Positions 16,491 through 27,296 of a DNA stretch of 64,000 nucleotides are shown here, piece after piece. Made by a program: the position numbers and the translations under genes. This DNA comes from Fibrobacter succinogenes (lineage in GTDB: Bacteria > Fibrobacterota > Fibrobacteria > Fibrobacterales > Fibrobacteraceae). The number at the start of each line of letters is the position of its first letter. The first letter of the stretch is position 1. The notes beneath the pieces are model-generated. The model had not been told where the DNA came from, searched no databases, and was given only the letters and a program-made list of their open reading frames with translations. The stretch covers positions 93,219 to 157,218 of the forward strand of contig CACWNW010000011.1 of NCBI GenBank assembly GCA_902762305.1, written 5' to 3'.

Positions 16491-18350
16491 ATGCCGAAAC
16501 TTCGTTCGCTCAAGACTATGGAAGGCCGTGAAATGGCCGGTGCACGCGCCCTTTGGCACGCAACTGGAACCAAGGTGGAAGACTTTGGTAAGCCCGTCAT
16601 CTGCGTGGTGAACAGCTACACCCAGTTTGTTCCGGGACATGTCCACCTGAAGGACTTGGGCCAGGTTGTCGCCCGCGCGATCGAAGCCGCCGGCGGTGTT
16701 GCGAAGGAAATGAACACCATCGCGGTCGATGACGGTATCGCCATGGGCCACGACGGCATGCTTTACAGCCTCCCGAGCCGCGACCTTATCGCCGACTCCA
16801 CCGAATACATGGCAAACGCCCACCGCGCCGACGCCCTCGTTTGCATCTCTAACTGCGACAAGGTGACTCCAGGCATGCTCATGGCCGCCATGCGCCTCAA
16901 CATCCCCGCAATCTTCGTCAGCGGCGGCCCGATGGAAGCTGGCCACGTGACCACGAAGGACGGCAAGGACCGCGCCCTCGACCTGATTGACGCCATGATC
17001 GATTCCGCCGACAGTTCCGTGAGCGACGAAGACGTGGCAGCCATCGAAGCGAACTCCTGCCCCACTTGCGGTTCCTGCTCCGGCATGTTCACCGCGAACT
17101 CCATGAACTCCCTTACCGAAGCTTTGGGCCTCAGCCTCCCGGGTAACGGCACCATCGTCGCCACCCACGCCGAACGCAAGAAGCTCTTCGAAGCCGCCGG
17201 TAAGCGCATCGTGGAACTCTGCCACCAGTATTACGATTTGAACGACGACAGCATCCTCCCGCGTAGCATCGCCACGAAGGACGCTTTCGAAAACGCCATG
17301 CGCCTCGACATCGCCATGGGCGGTTCCTCCAACACCGTGCTCCACTTGCTCGCCGTGGCTCAGGAAGCGGGCGTTGACTTCACCATGAAGGACATCGACC
17401 GCCTCTCCCGCAACACGCCGTGTATTTGCAAGGTGGCACCGACCGTTCACAACATTCACATCGAAAACGTGAACCGCGCCGGTGGCATCATGGGCATCCT
17501 CGGTGAACTCGACCGCATGGGCCTGCTCCACAAGGACGCAAAGACCGTTCACGCCAAGACCATGGGCGAAGCCCTCGAAGTGAACGACCTCAAGCGCAAC
17601 CCGACCGAAGAAGCCAAGCAGCGCTACCTCGCCGGTCCGGGCCGCAAGTACAACCTGGTCGCTTTCTCCCAGAACTTCATGTACCCGGATCACGACCTCG
17701 ACCGCGCTAACGGCGCTATCCGCGACGGCGAACACGCCTACACCAAGGACGGCGGCCTCGCTGTTCTGTATGGTAACCTCGCCGTGGACGGCTGCATCGT
17801 GAAGACTGCCGGCGTCGACGAATCCATCTTCAAGTTCACCGGCCCCGCCGTGGTGTTCGAAAGCCAGGAAGATGCCGTGAAGGGCATTCTCGACCCGAAC
17901 GTGGTGAAGGCGGGCGACGTGGTCGTTATCCGCTACGAAGGCCCGAAGGGTGGCCCCGGCATGCAGGAAATGCTCTACCCGACCTCTTACCTCAAGAGCC
18001 GTCACCTCGGCAAGTCCTGCGCACTCCTTACCGACGGACGTTTCTCCGGCGGTACGAGCGGCCTCTCCATCGGTCACGCTTCTCCGGAAGCCGCCAACAA
18101 GGGTAACATCGGCCTCGTGCACACGGGTGACGTCATCGAAATTGACATTCCGAACCGCAGCATCAACGTGCAGCTCACCGACGACGAACTCGCCGCACGC
18201 CGCAAGGAAATGGAAGCCCGCGGCGCCAAGGCATGGCAGCCGGAACACCGCGATCGCGTCGTGTCCAAGGCATTGCAGGCATACGCCGCCATGGCATCGT
18301 CCGCTGACAAGGGTGCCGTGCGCGATTTGAGCCTGATCGGCGTGAAGTAA
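16491..18350 (+). CDS. ilvD: Dihydroxy-acid dehydratase
   Basis: Converts 2,3-dihydroxyisovalerate and 2,3-dihydroxy-3-methylvalerate to the 2-keto acids in valine, leucine and isoleucine synthesis. 619 residues, as in E. coli (616). Visible features: cluster ligands in [13 protein letters not shown] and [18 protein letters not shown], and [19 protein letters not shown] near the C-terminus. ATG 16491 follows GAGGA and gives MPKLRSLKT, the standard N-terminus; the open frame to 16449 is not used. It stands alone and ends at a hairpin shared with the converging kinase gene. Confidence 0.97.
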   Translation: MPKLRSLKTMEGREMAGARALWHATGTKVEDFGKPVICVVNSYTQFVPGHVHLKDLGQVVARAIEAAGGVAKEMNTIAVDDGIAMGHDGMLYSLPSRDLIADSTEYMANAHRADALVCISNCDKVTPGMLMAAMRLNIPAIFVSGGPMEAGHVTTKDGKDRALDLIDAMIDSADSSVSDEDVAAIEANSCPTCGSCSGMFTANSMNSLTEALGLSLPGNGTIVATHAERKKLFEAAGKRIVELCHQYYDLNDDSILPRSIATKDAFENAMRLDIAMGGSSNTVLHLLAVAQEAGVDFTMKDIDRLSRNTPCICKVAPTVHNIHIENVNRAGGIMGILGELDRMGLLHKDAKTVHAKTMGEALEVNDLKRNPTEEAKQRYLAGPGRKYNLVAFSQNFMYPDHDLDRANGAIRDGEHAYTKDGGLAVLYGNLAVDGCIVKTAGVDESIFKFTGPAVVFESQEDAVKGILDPNVVKAGDVVVIRYEGPKGGPGMQEMLYPTSYLKSRHLGKSCALLTDGRFSGGTSGLSIGHASPEAANKGNIGLVHTGDVIEIDIPNRSINVQLTDDELAARRKEMEARGAKAWQPEHRDRVVSKALQAYAAMASSADKGAVRDLSLIGVK

Positions 18351-18355
18351 TTCAG

Positions 18356-18392
18356 GACTGGAACCTTCACGCTTCGCGTTCAGGATGACGTT
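18356..18392. repeat. Dispersed repeat fragment after ilvD
   Basis: ACTGGAACCTTCACGCTTCGCGTTCAGGATGACG (in two overlapping parts) shares the CAGGATGACG end and the CGCTTCGCG core with other dispersed repeats in the window. Confidence 0.35.
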
Positions 18393-18432
18393 TTGCCATA
18401 CGCGAGCGGTTATTTCCTGAATGAATATTTTA

Positions 18433-18462
18433 GGCGACTCGTTCATTCGAGCCGCCTTTTTT
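18433..18462 (+). terminator. Rho-independent terminator of ilvD
   Basis: GGCGACTCG / CGAGCCGCC stem with one mismatch and a 6-nt loop, then six T. It ends two bases before the stop of the converging kinase gene. Confidence 0.8.
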
Positions 18463-18463
18463 A

Positions 18464-21400
18464 CTATCCCAGTTTCTTTTCGAGTTCAGCGAGCGTCTCT
18501 GTAGCCTCGCTGAATTCGTAATCGTCCACCTGGTTTACCATCTTCTGCAGCAGCGCCTCGATATCGCCATCAAACGCGATATTCTCGTACTCGTCCAGAA
18601 TGCGCTTGCATCGCGTAGAAGAGCAGGAATCCAGGGCAACCTTAAGGTCACCGAGCACACCCTTCAACCGGCCAACAGCCTCCGGGTCTTCACGTTTCGT
18701 GGGCTGCACCGGCATGTCGGCATCGATATCCTTCAACACAACGCTCAAGTCCTCGATCAGGTTGTGAAGCGCTTCTTCGAACCTGTTGTATTCCGGGAAG
18801 TCGTGCTGCTTCTGCGAAAGCGTGTTCTCGACGGCAGCGCCGAGCGTCTGCACATGCGACGAACCGATTGTCCCGCAAAGGCCCTTGATGGTATGCGTGA
18901 TGCGCGTGGCTTCCTCGAATTTTGAGGTTTCGACAAGCTTGCGCAATTCGAAATTGTTCCCGCTGTAATCGCGGACGAACCCGTGCAAGATCCTGATATA
19001 GATGGTCTTGTTGTTGTTCGCGTGGTAGAGTCCGACAGAAGCGTCGAAATCGCGGACCTTCGAGAACTGCGCGAGGAAATTCGCATCGTCGTCGGCAAGC
19101 TGCACATTCCCGGTAGAAACGAGCGTCCTGTTGTGCGGCACGGAACTTTCAGAAGCAATCGCCAGGTAATTCGCGAGGTCTTCGTACAGGAGCGAAGGAT
19201 CGATGGGTTTCACGATATACGAATTCATGCCCGCTTCGAAACATTCTTCCTTGTCTTTCTGGAACGCGCGCGCACTCATCGCGAGAATCGGCACCTTCTT
19301 GAAATACGGGTCTTCCATGTCGCGGATTTCCTTCGTCGCCGTAAGGCCATCCATTATAGGCATCTGCAAGTCCATAAGCACAAGGTCGAACGAACCCGGC
19401 TTCAAAAGGTCGAGCGCTTCCTTTCCGTTGTTCGCGACCATCGTGGTAAGGCCGACGGAATTCAAAAGCGAAACGGCGAGTTCCTGGTTCATCAGGTTAT
19501 CTTCGACAAGCAAAATCTTCGCCGGCTTGAAGTAAATCTTGCGGTTTTCCTTCTTGGTCGCCTTCTGGTACGTGAGCTTCATGCCCATCGCTTCTTGCAA
19601 GGCGCTGAGAATCGAGCTTATCTGCGGCGGCTTCGCGATACAGCTGTTGTACCCGAGCTTCGTCGCCATATCCTGTTCGGCTTCCTCGAAATGCAGCGGA
19701 TGCATGAGCACCTTCGGAATCTTGCGCATTTTTTCGGGAATTCCCTTCGCAAAATCGAAGCCGGTCTCAAGCCCCATCTTGTAATCGACAAGGAAAATAT
19801 CGTACGGGTCCTCGCCCGCCTCTTCGTGAGCCTGGATAAGGTCAAACGCTTCCGCAGCAGAGCACGCCTCCTCCACGACAAGGTGCAGTTTAGTGAGGAT
19901 ATGCCGGAGCACGGAGCGCATATTGGCGCAGTCATCCACCAGCAAGATGTTCTTGCCCGCGAAACTGTTGACCGATTTCCACTTGGGTTCACCCGCCTGC
20001 GGCGCAATCGGGAGCGATATGCTGAAGAAGAACCGCGAGCCTTCGCCGGAAGTACTTTCGACCTGAAGCTTGCCGCCCATGAGTTCCACGAGGGACTTCG
20101 AGATGACAAGTCCGAGGCCCGTTCCGCCATACTTGCGCGTAGTGGAACCGTCGGCCTGCGTAAACGCGTTGAACAGGCGCCCCAGCTGTTCGGGAGTCAT
20201 GCCGATGCCCGTATCCTTCACGCTGAACGCAAGTCGCACATTCTTCTCGTTTATATTCTCGAGTTCCACCTTGAGGGTGATATCGCCCTTCTCGGTAAAC
20301 TTCGTCGCGTTGTTCACGAGGTTCGTGAAAATCTGCGAAAGCCTGAGCGGGTCACCCATAAGCGTCTCGGGAATATCCGGGTCCACATCCACGATAAGTT
20401 CGATCGGACGCCCGGCAATACGCACTTCGGCAAGGGAGGCCACCTCGCTGATGACATCCTGCAGCACGAACTGCGTGACTTCGAGTTCCTGCTTCTTGGC
20501 CTCAATTTTCGAGAAATCCAGAATGTTGTTGATAATCCCGAGCAAGGACTTCGCCGCATGCCCAATGCGGTCCACGAAGTTGCGCTGGCGATCCGTAAGG
20601 TCGGTTTCGGCAATCAGGTGCGCCATGCCTATAATCGCATTCATCGGCGTACGAATTTCATGGCTCATGTTGGCGAGGAATTCGCTCTTCGCCTGCGTCG
20701 CCTGCTCCGCAATTTCGCGGGCGGCGATGATTTCGGAAATATCCGTCATCGAGAACATGTAGCCCACCACGGCCTCGTCGGCCTTGAGCGTCACCGCCTC
20801 GCCACGGAACCAGATTTCGCCATGCCCTTCGTTCGAAGGCAGCATGAAGGAATCCTTCCAGGTTTCGCCATCGTCGAACGCCTTCGCAATCGCTTCCATC
20901 ACGTTGTCCGGAATTCCGCAAGAAGGCAGGTCTTCGAGCGCAAACCCGAAAAGACTCCGCCAATCCCTCTGGAAAATATCGCCCAGGTGCTTCGACATGT
21001 ACTTGATATGCCGCGTGCGGTCGAATATCATCAAAAGCGAACGGTCGGCAGAAAGCATGATGGTATCAAGAATCGTATCCTTCTGGATGCCGCTCGTGAC
21101 GTCGGTAATCATGAACAGGTAGCGGATACTGCCGTCGTCTTCTACGAGAAGCTGGAAGAAGATTTCCCACCAGAAGTCCTCCCCCTTCGTATTCCTCACC
21201 TTCACGAGCGTCTTTCTCTCGCTATCGTCGAGTTCGCCACCCATTGCGACCTTGTGCGCGAACTTCTTGAACTGTTCCGAAGGGAAAAATTTCCACAGGA
21301 CATCGCCCTTGATATCTTCGGAGTCGGTGAAGAACTTCACGACATTGCTACTCGCCTGGAGGATATCGAACGTGTCATTCGTCAGGATCAACGTAAAGTT

Positions 21401-22447
21401 CGGGCTCGAAAGCAGGGTATCGAACAGCGTACTCGAACTTACGCTATCCTTGAGGTCTTTCTCGATATAGCGCTTGAAAAGTATTCGGGCGACAAGGCCC
21501 GCAAAACTCATCAGGATAATCACCGCAAGAATAAGCGCAAGCTTGATTCCCTGGAAGCGTTCGTTGAACTTCGCGACCACGGTATTCTGGTGCAGAATAC
21601 GAACAAGGTAATACGGATTCTTCGTCATCGCCGAAGCCATGAAAACAAAGGTCTGGCGGTGGTTGGTCGTCTTCTCCAAACGCACGACATTTCCGTTCCC
21701 GTACATCAACAGCGAATCGGCGTCGACCGAGCTCGTAACCATGTCGAGCAGCATGCCGATACTGTCGAGGTCAATCCTGCCGAGATTCGTCTGTTCCGGA
21801 TAATATGAAATAATATTACTGCTGTTGTCCAGCAACAAGATGATTCCGCCATCGGACTTGTCGATACCGTCGCTCATCGCCTGGTTGATAATCTGCATAT
21901 CCAGGTCTTCGCCGACAATACCCTTGACACGGTTGTTCTTGTCGCGAAGCGCCTGCGAAAGCGTCAGGACCTGAGTGTTGAGCGACTTGCGCCAGGTGGG
22001 GCCCGTAATGGCGACACCCTTGTTTCTGGAAGCCTCCAAGTACCAGTCCTTCGTGCGGAACTCGGACACCCCCTTGTCGAGCATGTTGCCGCGGCCACTG
22101 ATGTACTCGCCTTCTACAGAGCCGTAGAACACGTCGAGTATGCCCTCGTTTTTCTGCACGCGCTTGCCGAGGATGGACTTGGCATTCTGCTTGTTGATGG
22201 AGCCGACATTCGCGATAAACTTGCCGAAGTCGGCCTGGTGCTTGTTCAAGATGTTTTCGCAGGCCTCGACCGTTTTGTGGAGGCGCAGCTCGGAACTGCT
22301 GTAGGCAGTCGATATCAGTGTATTCTCGAGATAAAAAAGGAATGCAAAGACCAAAAGTACCGTTGCAACAACAAGCGGTACCATATAGACAATCGAAATT
22401 CGCCAACTAAGTTTGCGGCGTTTTGAATTCACAATATTTCGTGTCAA
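18464..22447 (-). CDS. Hybrid sensor histidine kinase with two receiver domains and Hpt
   Basis: Inner-membrane phosphorelay kinase of 1327 residues. Order: TM1 (about 17-38), periplasmic Cache-like sensor (about 45-300), TM2 (about 302-322), PAS (340-455), PAS (460-575), HisKA with His596 in SHEIRTPMN, HATPase with N, G1 (DTGIGM) and G2 (GGTGLGL) boxes, receiver 1 (Asp888), receiver 2 (Asp1026 in LMDLQMP) and Hpt (His1185 in THTIKG). Receiver 1 is less typical (LVDYKM, MHPLHF). Its TTG start overlaps the stop of the HD-GYP regulator (TTGA), with AAGGA upstream, so translation is coupled. GTG at 22432 is an alternative start. The HD-GYP protein is the obvious output partner. Confidence 0.9.
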   Translation of the reverse strand: MTRNIVNSKRRKLSWRISIVYMVPLVVATVLLVFAFLFYLENTLISTAYSSSELRLHKTVEACENILNKHQADFGKFIANVGSINKQNAKSILGKRVQKNEGILDVFYGSVEGEYISGRGNMLDKGVSEFRTKDWYLEASRNKGVAITGPTWRKSLNTQVLTLSQALRDKNNRVKGIVGEDLDMQIINQAMSDGIDKSDGGIILLLDNSSNIISYYPEQTNLGRIDLDSIGMLLDMVTSSVDADSLLMYGNGNVVRLEKTTNHRQTFVFMASAMTKNPYYLVRILHQNTVVAKFNERFQGIKLALILAVIILMSFAGLVARILFKRYIEKDLKDSVSSSTLFDTLLSSPNFTLILTNDTFDILQASSNVVKFFTDSEDIKGDVLWKFFPSEQFKKFAHKVAMGGELDDSERKTLVKVRNTKGEDFWWEIFFQLLVEDDGSIRYLFMITDVTSGIQKDTILDTIMLSADRSLLMIFDRTRHIKYMSKHLGDIFQRDWRSLFGFALEDLPSCGIPDNVMEAIAKAFDDGETWKDSFMLPSNEGHGEIWFRGEAVTLKADEAVVGYMFSMTDISEIIAAREIAEQATQAKSEFLANMSHEIRTPMNAIIGMAHLIAETDLTDRQRNFVDRIGHAAKSLLGIINNILDFSKIEAKKQELEVTQFVLQDVISEVASLAEVRIAGRPIELIVDVDPDIPETLMGDPLRLSQIFTNLVNNATKFTEKGDITLKVELENINEKNVRLAFSVKDTGIGMTPEQLGRLFNAFTQADGSTTRKYGGTGLGLVISKSLVELMGGKLQVESTSGEGSRFFFSISLPIAPQAGEPKWKSVNSFAGKNILLVDDCANMRSVLRHILTKLHLVVEEACSAAEAFDLIQAHEEAGEDPYDIFLVDYKMGLETGFDFAKGIPEKMRKIPKVLMHPLHFEEAEQDMATKLGYNSCIAKPPQISSILSALQEAMGMKLTYQKATKKENRKIYFKPAKILLVEDNLMNQELAVSLLNSVGLTTMVANNGKEALDLLKPGSFDLVLMDLQMPIMDGLTATKEIRDMEDPYFKKVPILAMSARAFQKDKEECFEAGMNSYIVKPIDPSLLYEDLANYLAIASESSVPHNRTLVSTGNVQLADDDANFLAQFSKVRDFDASVGLYHANNNKTIYIRILHGFVRDYSGNNFELRKLVETSKFEEATRITHTIKGLCGTIGSSHVQTLGAAVENTLSQKQHDFPEYNRFEEALHNLIEDLSVVLKDIDADMPVQPTKREDPEAVGRLKGVLGDLKVALDSCSSTRCKRILDEYENIAFDGDIEALLQKMVNQVDDYEFSEATETLAELEKKLG

Positions 22448-23514
22448 TGAGTCTGGTCCTTAAACAGTTCATAGGTTGCGGGCAATTCATCAGCAATCGT
22501 CAAAAACGCATCAACCACATCGGGGTCGAACTGCGTCCCTTTCGCCTTTACAATCTCTCCGACAGCAAACTGGTGCGGGTAAGCGTCCTTGTAGGGCCTG
22601 CGCGAAACGAGGGCATCGTACACGTCGGCCACAGCCATGAGGCGCGCGCCCACAGGAATCTCCTCGCCCTTGAGCCCGCTCGGGTATCCCTGCCCATCCC
22701 AGCGTTCGTGATGCGCAAGCGCGATATCGGCCGCAATGCGAACCATCGGGTTGTCGTGCAGTTCCCTCGTAGCATCCATGAGCACATCGTAGCCCATCTT
22801 CGGGTGCTTGCTCATGATTTGGCGTTCCTGCTCGTTGAGTTTGGCGGGCTTGCGCAAGATTTCGTCTTCGATACCGACCTTGCCAATATCATGGAGCGGA
22901 GCCGCGGTCGCATAATAATCCACATACTCGCTCGACGGGATGGCCCGCGCGTACTTCGGGTTCTTCTGCAAGACCTCGGCAAGGCGCTGCACAATCACCT
23001 GGGTGCGCTTGATGTGCGCTCCCGTCTCGGGATCGCGGAATTCCGCAAGGGAACCGAGGCTCGTCAGCATGACCTTCAGCGTACGGCGCAGGTCGGCCGT
23101 CTTCTCGTCGACAAGTTCGTGCAGGTGGTCGCGCTGGCGCTTGTATTCGAGTTGGTTTTTAACGCGCAACAAGACGAGCTGCGGGTTGAACGGCTTTCCG
23201 ATGTAGTCCACCGCACCCAAGTCAAGCCCTATCTGCTCGCTTTCGTTATCCGATTTCGCAGTCAAGAAAAAGACCGGAATGTTCTTGAGTGAATCAATCC
23301 CCTTCATGGCTCTCATTGTCTCGTAGCCATTCATCTCGGGCATCATCACATCGAGAAGAATCAAGTCCGGCAGGACCTTTTCTGCGATTTCGATAGCCTT
23401 CTTACCATTCTTCGCAACAAAGACGTCATAGTGATCCATCAAGACATTTTCAAGGACTTCAATGTTCGTCTTAGTATCGTCAACAACTAAAATTTTGGCT
23501 TTTGCCTGTTCCAT
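22444..23514 (-). CDS. Response regulator with HD-GYP phosphodiesterase domain
   Basis: 356 residues. The N-terminal receiver (about 7-120) has DD at 12-13, phospho-acceptor Asp55 in [11 protein letters not shown], and the Lys in GKPF. The C-terminal HD-GYP domain has [10 protein letters not shown] and [20 protein letters not shown], the metal-binding and GYP motifs of RpfG-type cyclic-di-GMP phosphodiesterases. Start: ATG 23514 with TATATT 6 nt upstream and no ribosome binding site, suggesting a leaderless mRNA. First gene of the two-gene operon with the hybrid kinase. Likely lowers cyclic di-GMP in response to the kinase signal. Confidence 0.92.
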   Translation of the reverse strand: MEQAKAKILVVDDTKTNIEVLENVLMDHYDVFVAKNGKKAIEIAEKVLPDLILLDVMMPEMNGYETMRAMKGIDSLKNIPVFFLTAKSDNESEQIGLDLGAVDYIGKPFNPQLVLLRVKNQLEYKRQRDHLHELVDEKTADLRRTLKVMLTSLGSLAEFRDPETGAHIKRTQVIVQRLAEVLQKNPKYARAIPSSEYVDYYATAAPLHDIGKVGIEDEILRKPAKLNEQERQIMSKHPKMGYDVLMDATRELHDNPMVRIAADIALAHHERWDGQGYPSGLKGEEIPVGARLMAVADVYDALVSRRPYKDAYPHQFAVGEIVKAKGTQFDPDVVDAFLTIADELPATYELFKDQTH

Positions 23515-23520
23515 AGCCCA

Positions 23521-23526
23521 AATATA
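23521..23526 (-). promoter_or_regulatory. -10 element for leaderless HD-GYP mRNA
   Basis: On the minus strand GCATATATTTGGGCTATGG puts TATATT 6 nt before the ATG at 23514. An inverted repeat ATTCCAAAATGGAAT lies further upstream at 23559-23573. Confidence 0.5.
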
Positions 23527-23782
23527 TGCTCAAAAAACCAAATAAATCAACCTGTTCTATTCCAAAATGGAATATGTATGTTTTTTTTAAACAACAAGTT
23601 ACAGTTTTTTCAGTTTGCAACGCTTCTGACCCACTTTTTTTCACCCAAATGGACATTTTTTCAACATAAAAAATCGCTGTATACAATTTTTTTCGAAACG
23701 TAAATTTATATTGTGAAATAGCGGCTGCGCCTTGGGAAGCGTGCGATATCTTCAGCCGTTTTTTGGTATACAGGAAAAAGAC

Positions 23783-25651
23783 ATGAAAAAGTTTTTCGCC
23801 ACAGCCCTCGTCATGAATTTTGCGATTGCGGGAGTCTCCTTCGCGCAAGATGATATCACTCCGTTCTGGCGCGCGGTCGATAGTCTGAACCTGGGCAACG
23901 CGGCAAACGACCTGTACGACGACCTTTCTCTCCTCGATACTATAAAGATTGGCGGGGAGACTTTCTCCATCACTTGGAAAAGCAGTGACACGCTGTTCCT
24001 CTCCCACGACGGGCATATCAACGGAAGGTTTGTCGGCGAAAACAAGGAAGTGACGCTTACGGCGACCGTGCACGACGGCATGACCGACAAAAAACAGGAC
24101 GTATCGTTCAAGGTGTCCATCCATGGGTACGAGCCCTATTCCAACTACCTTTTTGCGTACTTTCCAGCCAACAACAACGAGAACATCTACTACGCGCTGA
24201 GCAACGACGGCTATAACTTTACCGCCATGAACAACGGGAACCGCGTGGTGGCCGCCGATACGGTGAGCATCAAGAAGGGGCTACGCGACCCGCACGTGCT
24301 GCGTGCGCCCGACGGCTGGTTCTACATGGTGAATACCGACATGAAGAGCGCCGAGGGCTGGGCGAGCAACCGCGGCATGGTACTCATGAAATCGCGCGAC
24401 CTTATCAGCTGGAAACACAGCACGGTGCATTTTCCCGACAAGTACAAGGGCAAGAACTTCGCGAACGTGACGCGCGTATGGGCGCCCGAAACATTCTGGG
24501 ACGATACCTACGACAATGGGGACGGCACCAAGGGCCGCCCGCTCGTGTACTTTTCGCTCTTGACCAACGACGGCACCATCAGCTACGACAAGGTGTTCTA
24601 CGCTTATACGAACAAGGACTTCACCGACCTGGAAGGCGAGCCGACGCACTTTTTCGACCGCGGCAGGTCGACCATCGACATGGACATCGTCTATAACCCC
24701 ATAGACAAGAAGTACCACGCCTTCTACAAGAACGAAGGCGACGGCGGCATCTGCAAGGTGACATCAAATTCACTCATGCCCAAGAGCGGGGCCGCCACAG
24801 GATCGCAGTGGAGCAAGCCGAGCAAGGCTTTGCAACAGACGACCGAGGCCGTGGAAGGTGCCGGAGTATTCAAGCTCATCAACCAGAACTCCTGGGTGCT
24901 CATGTACGACTGCTACAACAACGGCCATTACCAGTTTACGAGCAGCGCGGACCTCGAAAATTTCAAGTTCATCCAGAACACCGAAATGAAGGGAGCGTTC
25001 ACGCCCCGCCACGGCACCGTACTCCCGATTACCGCCGAAGAAACGGCCAAACTCATAAAGGCCTTCCCCATCAAGGATTTCGAACCGAGAATCATTGACA
25101 TTCCCGATTCCATCGGCGTGTGCGACGGCAAGAAGGTCGTGGCTCCGTGCAGCGGCACGAAAATCGTCTCCTACGTGAAGGTCGGTGACGACGGCTGGAA
25201 CGAGACGCTCGATTTGAAGGTCGCGAAAGGCGCCACGGTGCAGTTCGGCCCGCACCCGTGGGACGGCAAGATTTGGAAATGGGAAGGCCCGGACGGTTTC
25301 AAGTCCTCCACCCGCGAGAACACGCTCAAGAACGTGGATGGAGACAAGAGCGGATACTACACGGTCACCTACACGAACGAGACGGGCTGCAAGAGCCAGG
25401 CGAGAATCAAGTTGGTCGTCGACGACCCGGACAAACCTTACAAGGAACCGGATACAAGCATTACGCATATAAACAGGGATGCGGACGGTATAGCACGCGA
25501 CCTCAAATTCGCAGGCAAGGTCGTCCGCACGGAATTCTTCAGCGTCAACGGCCAGAAACTCAGAGCAAAACCGGACAATGACGGTGTTTACATCAAAAAA
25601 GAAATTCTGGATAACGGGATGTCGAGAATTTCAAAAATTTACATAAGGTAA
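23783..25651 (+). CDS. Secreted GH43 family glycosidase
   Basis: Predicted arabinofuranosidase/xylosidase acting on plant cell-wall hemicellulose. Signal peptide MKKFFATALVMNFAIAGVSFA. Residues about 30-115 resemble an atrophied bacterial Ig domain (ITWKSSD...VTLTATV). The GH43 five-blade propeller follows: base Asp169 in LRDPHVLRAPDGW, VWAPETFWDD, a second acid in STIDMDIVYN, and the acid Glu in VEGAGVFK. After about residue 450 comes a beta-sandwich (WKWEGPDGF...GYYTVTYTN) and a tail with FFSVNGQKLRAK...GVYIKK resembling a sorting domain. ATG 23783 is chosen over the open frame from 23732 because it starts the signal peptide and follows AGGAAAA. Confidence 0.88.
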   Translation: MKKFFATALVMNFAIAGVSFAQDDITPFWRAVDSLNLGNAANDLYDDLSLLDTIKIGGETFSITWKSSDTLFLSHDGHINGRFVGENKEVTLTATVHDGMTDKKQDVSFKVSIHGYEPYSNYLFAYFPANNNENIYYALSNDGYNFTAMNNGNRVVAADTVSIKKGLRDPHVLRAPDGWFYMVNTDMKSAEGWASNRGMVLMKSRDLISWKHSTVHFPDKYKGKNFANVTRVWAPETFWDDTYDNGDGTKGRPLVYFSLLTNDGTISYDKVFYAYTNKDFTDLEGEPTHFFDRGRSTIDMDIVYNPIDKKYHAFYKNEGDGGICKVTSNSLMPKSGAATGSQWSKPSKALQQTTEAVEGAGVFKLINQNSWVLMYDCYNNGHYQFTSSADLENFKFIQNTEMKGAFTPRHGTVLPITAEETAKLIKAFPIKDFEPRIIDIPDSIGVCDGKKVVAPCSGTKIVSYVKVGDDGWNETLDLKVAKGATVQFGPHPWDGKIWKWEGPDGFKSSTRENTLKNVDGDKSGYYTVTYTNETGCKSQARIKLVVDDPDKPYKEPDTSITHINRDADGIARDLKFAGKVVRTEFFSVNGQKLRAKPDNDGVYIKKEILDNGMSRISKIYIR

Positions 25652-25658
25652 AAACACA

Positions 25659-26657
25659 ATGATTTGCCCCAAATGCAAACGAAAATACGAAGACGACATG
25701 CCCAAGTGCCTCTGGTGCGATGCTCCTAACCCGAACTACGGAGCGGAAGATACACCGGAGAACGAAACCGAACCTGAAATCAAGCCCGAAACCGAGCCCG
25801 AAAAAGGACTCTCCCATCACAACTCAAAGGAGCCCGGCCTTAAAATATTCTGGCTAGCACTCCTTCTCGGTTTTACCGGTTTACACTGTACTAACAGCGG
25901 CAGAACCCTTCGCGGTGCACTTTACCTGGTTTTCGGTGGGCTGTTTTACAAAATGGTTTACCTCTTCTTTCGGCATAACGGGATTACGATTCCTGCCGCG
26001 GTATGCGCTGTCGCCTTTGTCTGCAGCACCGTCATTGTATTCCTTTTCCTGAAGGACGTGTGGAAAATCTCGCTCGGCAAGTACAGGAACAGAAAGACGG
26101 GGAAAAAATACGAGTCCAAATCATGGATGCCCGCATTGGCTCTCATTTTCACAATTTCCCACCTCGTGATGTTGAATTATAACGGATATACCACCTACGA
26201 GATTGTATGGAACAATGGTGAACGAATTACCGCCAAGATGAAACTGGCTGTCGAAGACTACATGCTTGCCCAAAAGAATTATTTTGAACAGAGCGGCAAA
26301 ATCGGCGACGTAAAGGAGATCCGCTACATGAGCGGATTCGTCAAATGGAACGGACAATTCCTATACAGAATGGACGGGAAAGGTCTTGAAGTCACGTACA
26401 TGTCGAATTACCACTGCCCGTACAACACTATATGGCAAATTCTCCCAGTCATCCACAACGGCACGCTCGATTGGGAAATCAATCTCCCCGAAAACAGCCG
26501 GTGCAACGAATTTGCGCACCAACTCGTGAGCCTCAAGGAATCCCTGAGCAACGTGCCCAAGGAATCAGAGCCCGCCGCAAGCACGCCCGAGCTTGATAAA
26601 GGCGTTGACGGGGTCGGCGTAGTTCCAGATACCGCCCAGCACGGAGATTCCCTGTAG
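25659..26657 (+). CDS. Zinc-ribbon membrane protein
   Basis: 332 residues. The N-terminus MICPKCKRKYEDDMPKCLWC is a CxxC-x11-CxxC zinc ribbon, followed by an acidic Glu/Pro linker. Three or four hydrophobic segments span about 65-165 (IFWLALLLGFTGLHC, then VCAVAFVCSTVIVFLFL, then MPALALIFTISHLVML), the first pair resembling a TM2-type hairpin. The remainder (about 170-300) is a soluble domain I do not recognise. It starts 7 nt after the GH43 stop and may share its mRNA. The last 93 bp overlap antisense with the TenI/ThiE-like gene, so the tail beyond about residue 302 may be poorly constrained. Confidence 0.7.
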   Translation: MICPKCKRKYEDDMPKCLWCDAPNPNYGAEDTPENETEPEIKPETEPEKGLSHHNSKEPGLKIFWLALLLGFTGLHCTNSGRTLRGALYLVFGGLFYKMVYLFFRHNGITIPAAVCAVAFVCSTVIVFLFLKDVWKISLGKYRNRKTGKKYESKSWMPALALIFTISHLVMLNYNGYTTYEIVWNNGERITAKMKLAVEDYMLAQKNYFEQSGKIGDVKEIRYMSGFVKWNGQFLYRMDGKGLEVTYMSNYHCPYNTIWQILPVIHNGTLDWEINLPENSRCNEFAHQLVSLKESLSNVPKESEPAASTPELDKGVDGVGVVPDTAQHGDSL

Positions 26658-27263
26658 GGGAAGTTTCTTGATATCGTCCAGGTTCTCGTGATCGATGCCC
26701 CCGAAGGCGATGACCTGCGGGACTTCAGGCATTTTGCGGGGTGTATCATGTGCGCAACCTTGACGTTCATCGCCGGCCGTGTCTTGCGCGGCTAATTTAT
26801 CAGCAATGCACGCGATGCCGAGTGTTTCGACCGGCTCATAAACAGATTGCGGTTGGAAAACGGGCCCTACAAGCGCTCCCGCCACCCATTCCGGCAGAGA
26901 ATTGAGTTGCTCCAGATTGCGGCAAACCGCAACGCAGTTCACGCGCTTCCAGCGTTCGGGAATTTCACCGGCAAGCATGCCACAATCGCACACGCAGCCG
27001 CGTACCTCCAAGCGCTCCGCCATATCGGGCGTGCCACGCACCCAGATGCGGTCGCGGTATTCCAGCGGGAGGGAGAGAAGCCAGCGGTCGTACTGCGCTT
27101 CGGTCGCATATTTTATGGAATCGCACATCGTATCCTGAGCAGCACTGCGGCTCAAGTCGCGCTTCTGCAGAATAAGGCGCGTAAGGCCGCGCTTGAACAT
27201 CTCTTCGATGTCGTCGAACTCGGAAGCAAAATCGTCGAGGCTTGTCGTAACCCAAAGTCGCAT
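26565..27263 (-). CDS. TenI/ThiE-like thiamine phosphate synthase family protein
   Basis: 232 residues with the TIM-barrel pattern of the thiamine phosphate synthase/TenI family: a start of RLWVTTSLDDF, LTRLILQKRDL, GALVGPVFQPQSVYEP (typical GPVF-T-S), VIAFGGID and ISVLGGIWNYADP. The ThiE pyrophosphate-binding motif is not obvious, so a TenI-like or divergent role is possible. ATG 27263 is set by the TATATT 7 nt upstream; the open frame continuing upstream is antisense to hflX and not real. No other thiamine gene is nearby. Confidence 0.72.
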   Translation of the reverse strand: MRLWVTTSLDDFASEFDDIEEMFKRGLTRLILQKRDLSRSAAQDTMCDSIKYATEAQYDRWLLSLPLEYRDRIWVRGTPDMAERLEVRGCVCDCGMLAGEIPERWKRVNCVAVCRNLEQLNSLPEWVAGALVGPVFQPQSVYEPVETLGIACIADKLAAQDTAGDERQGCAHDTPRKMPEVPQVIAFGGIDHENLDDIKKLPLQGISVLGGIWNYADPVNAFIKLGRACGGL

Positions 27264-27270
27264 GTACAGC

Positions 27271-27290
27271 AATATAGAATTTGTTATATT
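27271..27290. promoter_or_regulatory. Divergent leaderless promoters
   Basis: On the minus strand TTCTATATTGCTGTACATG serves the TenI-like gene (7 nt spacing). On the plus strand TTGTTATATTCTGCACATG serves the 59-residue gene (TATATT 27285-27290, 6 nt spacing). Both starts lack a ribosome binding site. Confidence 0.5.
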
Positions 27291-27296
27291 CTGCAC

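Noticed and set aside
16467..18446. 659-codon minus-strand open frame opposite ilvD
   Set aside because: Same antisense effect from strong codon bias; His/Val/Gly-rich with no motif.
18983..21808. 941-codon plus-strand open frame opposite the hybrid kinase
   Set aside because: Arg/His-rich shadow of the kinase gene; no domain or ribosome binding site.
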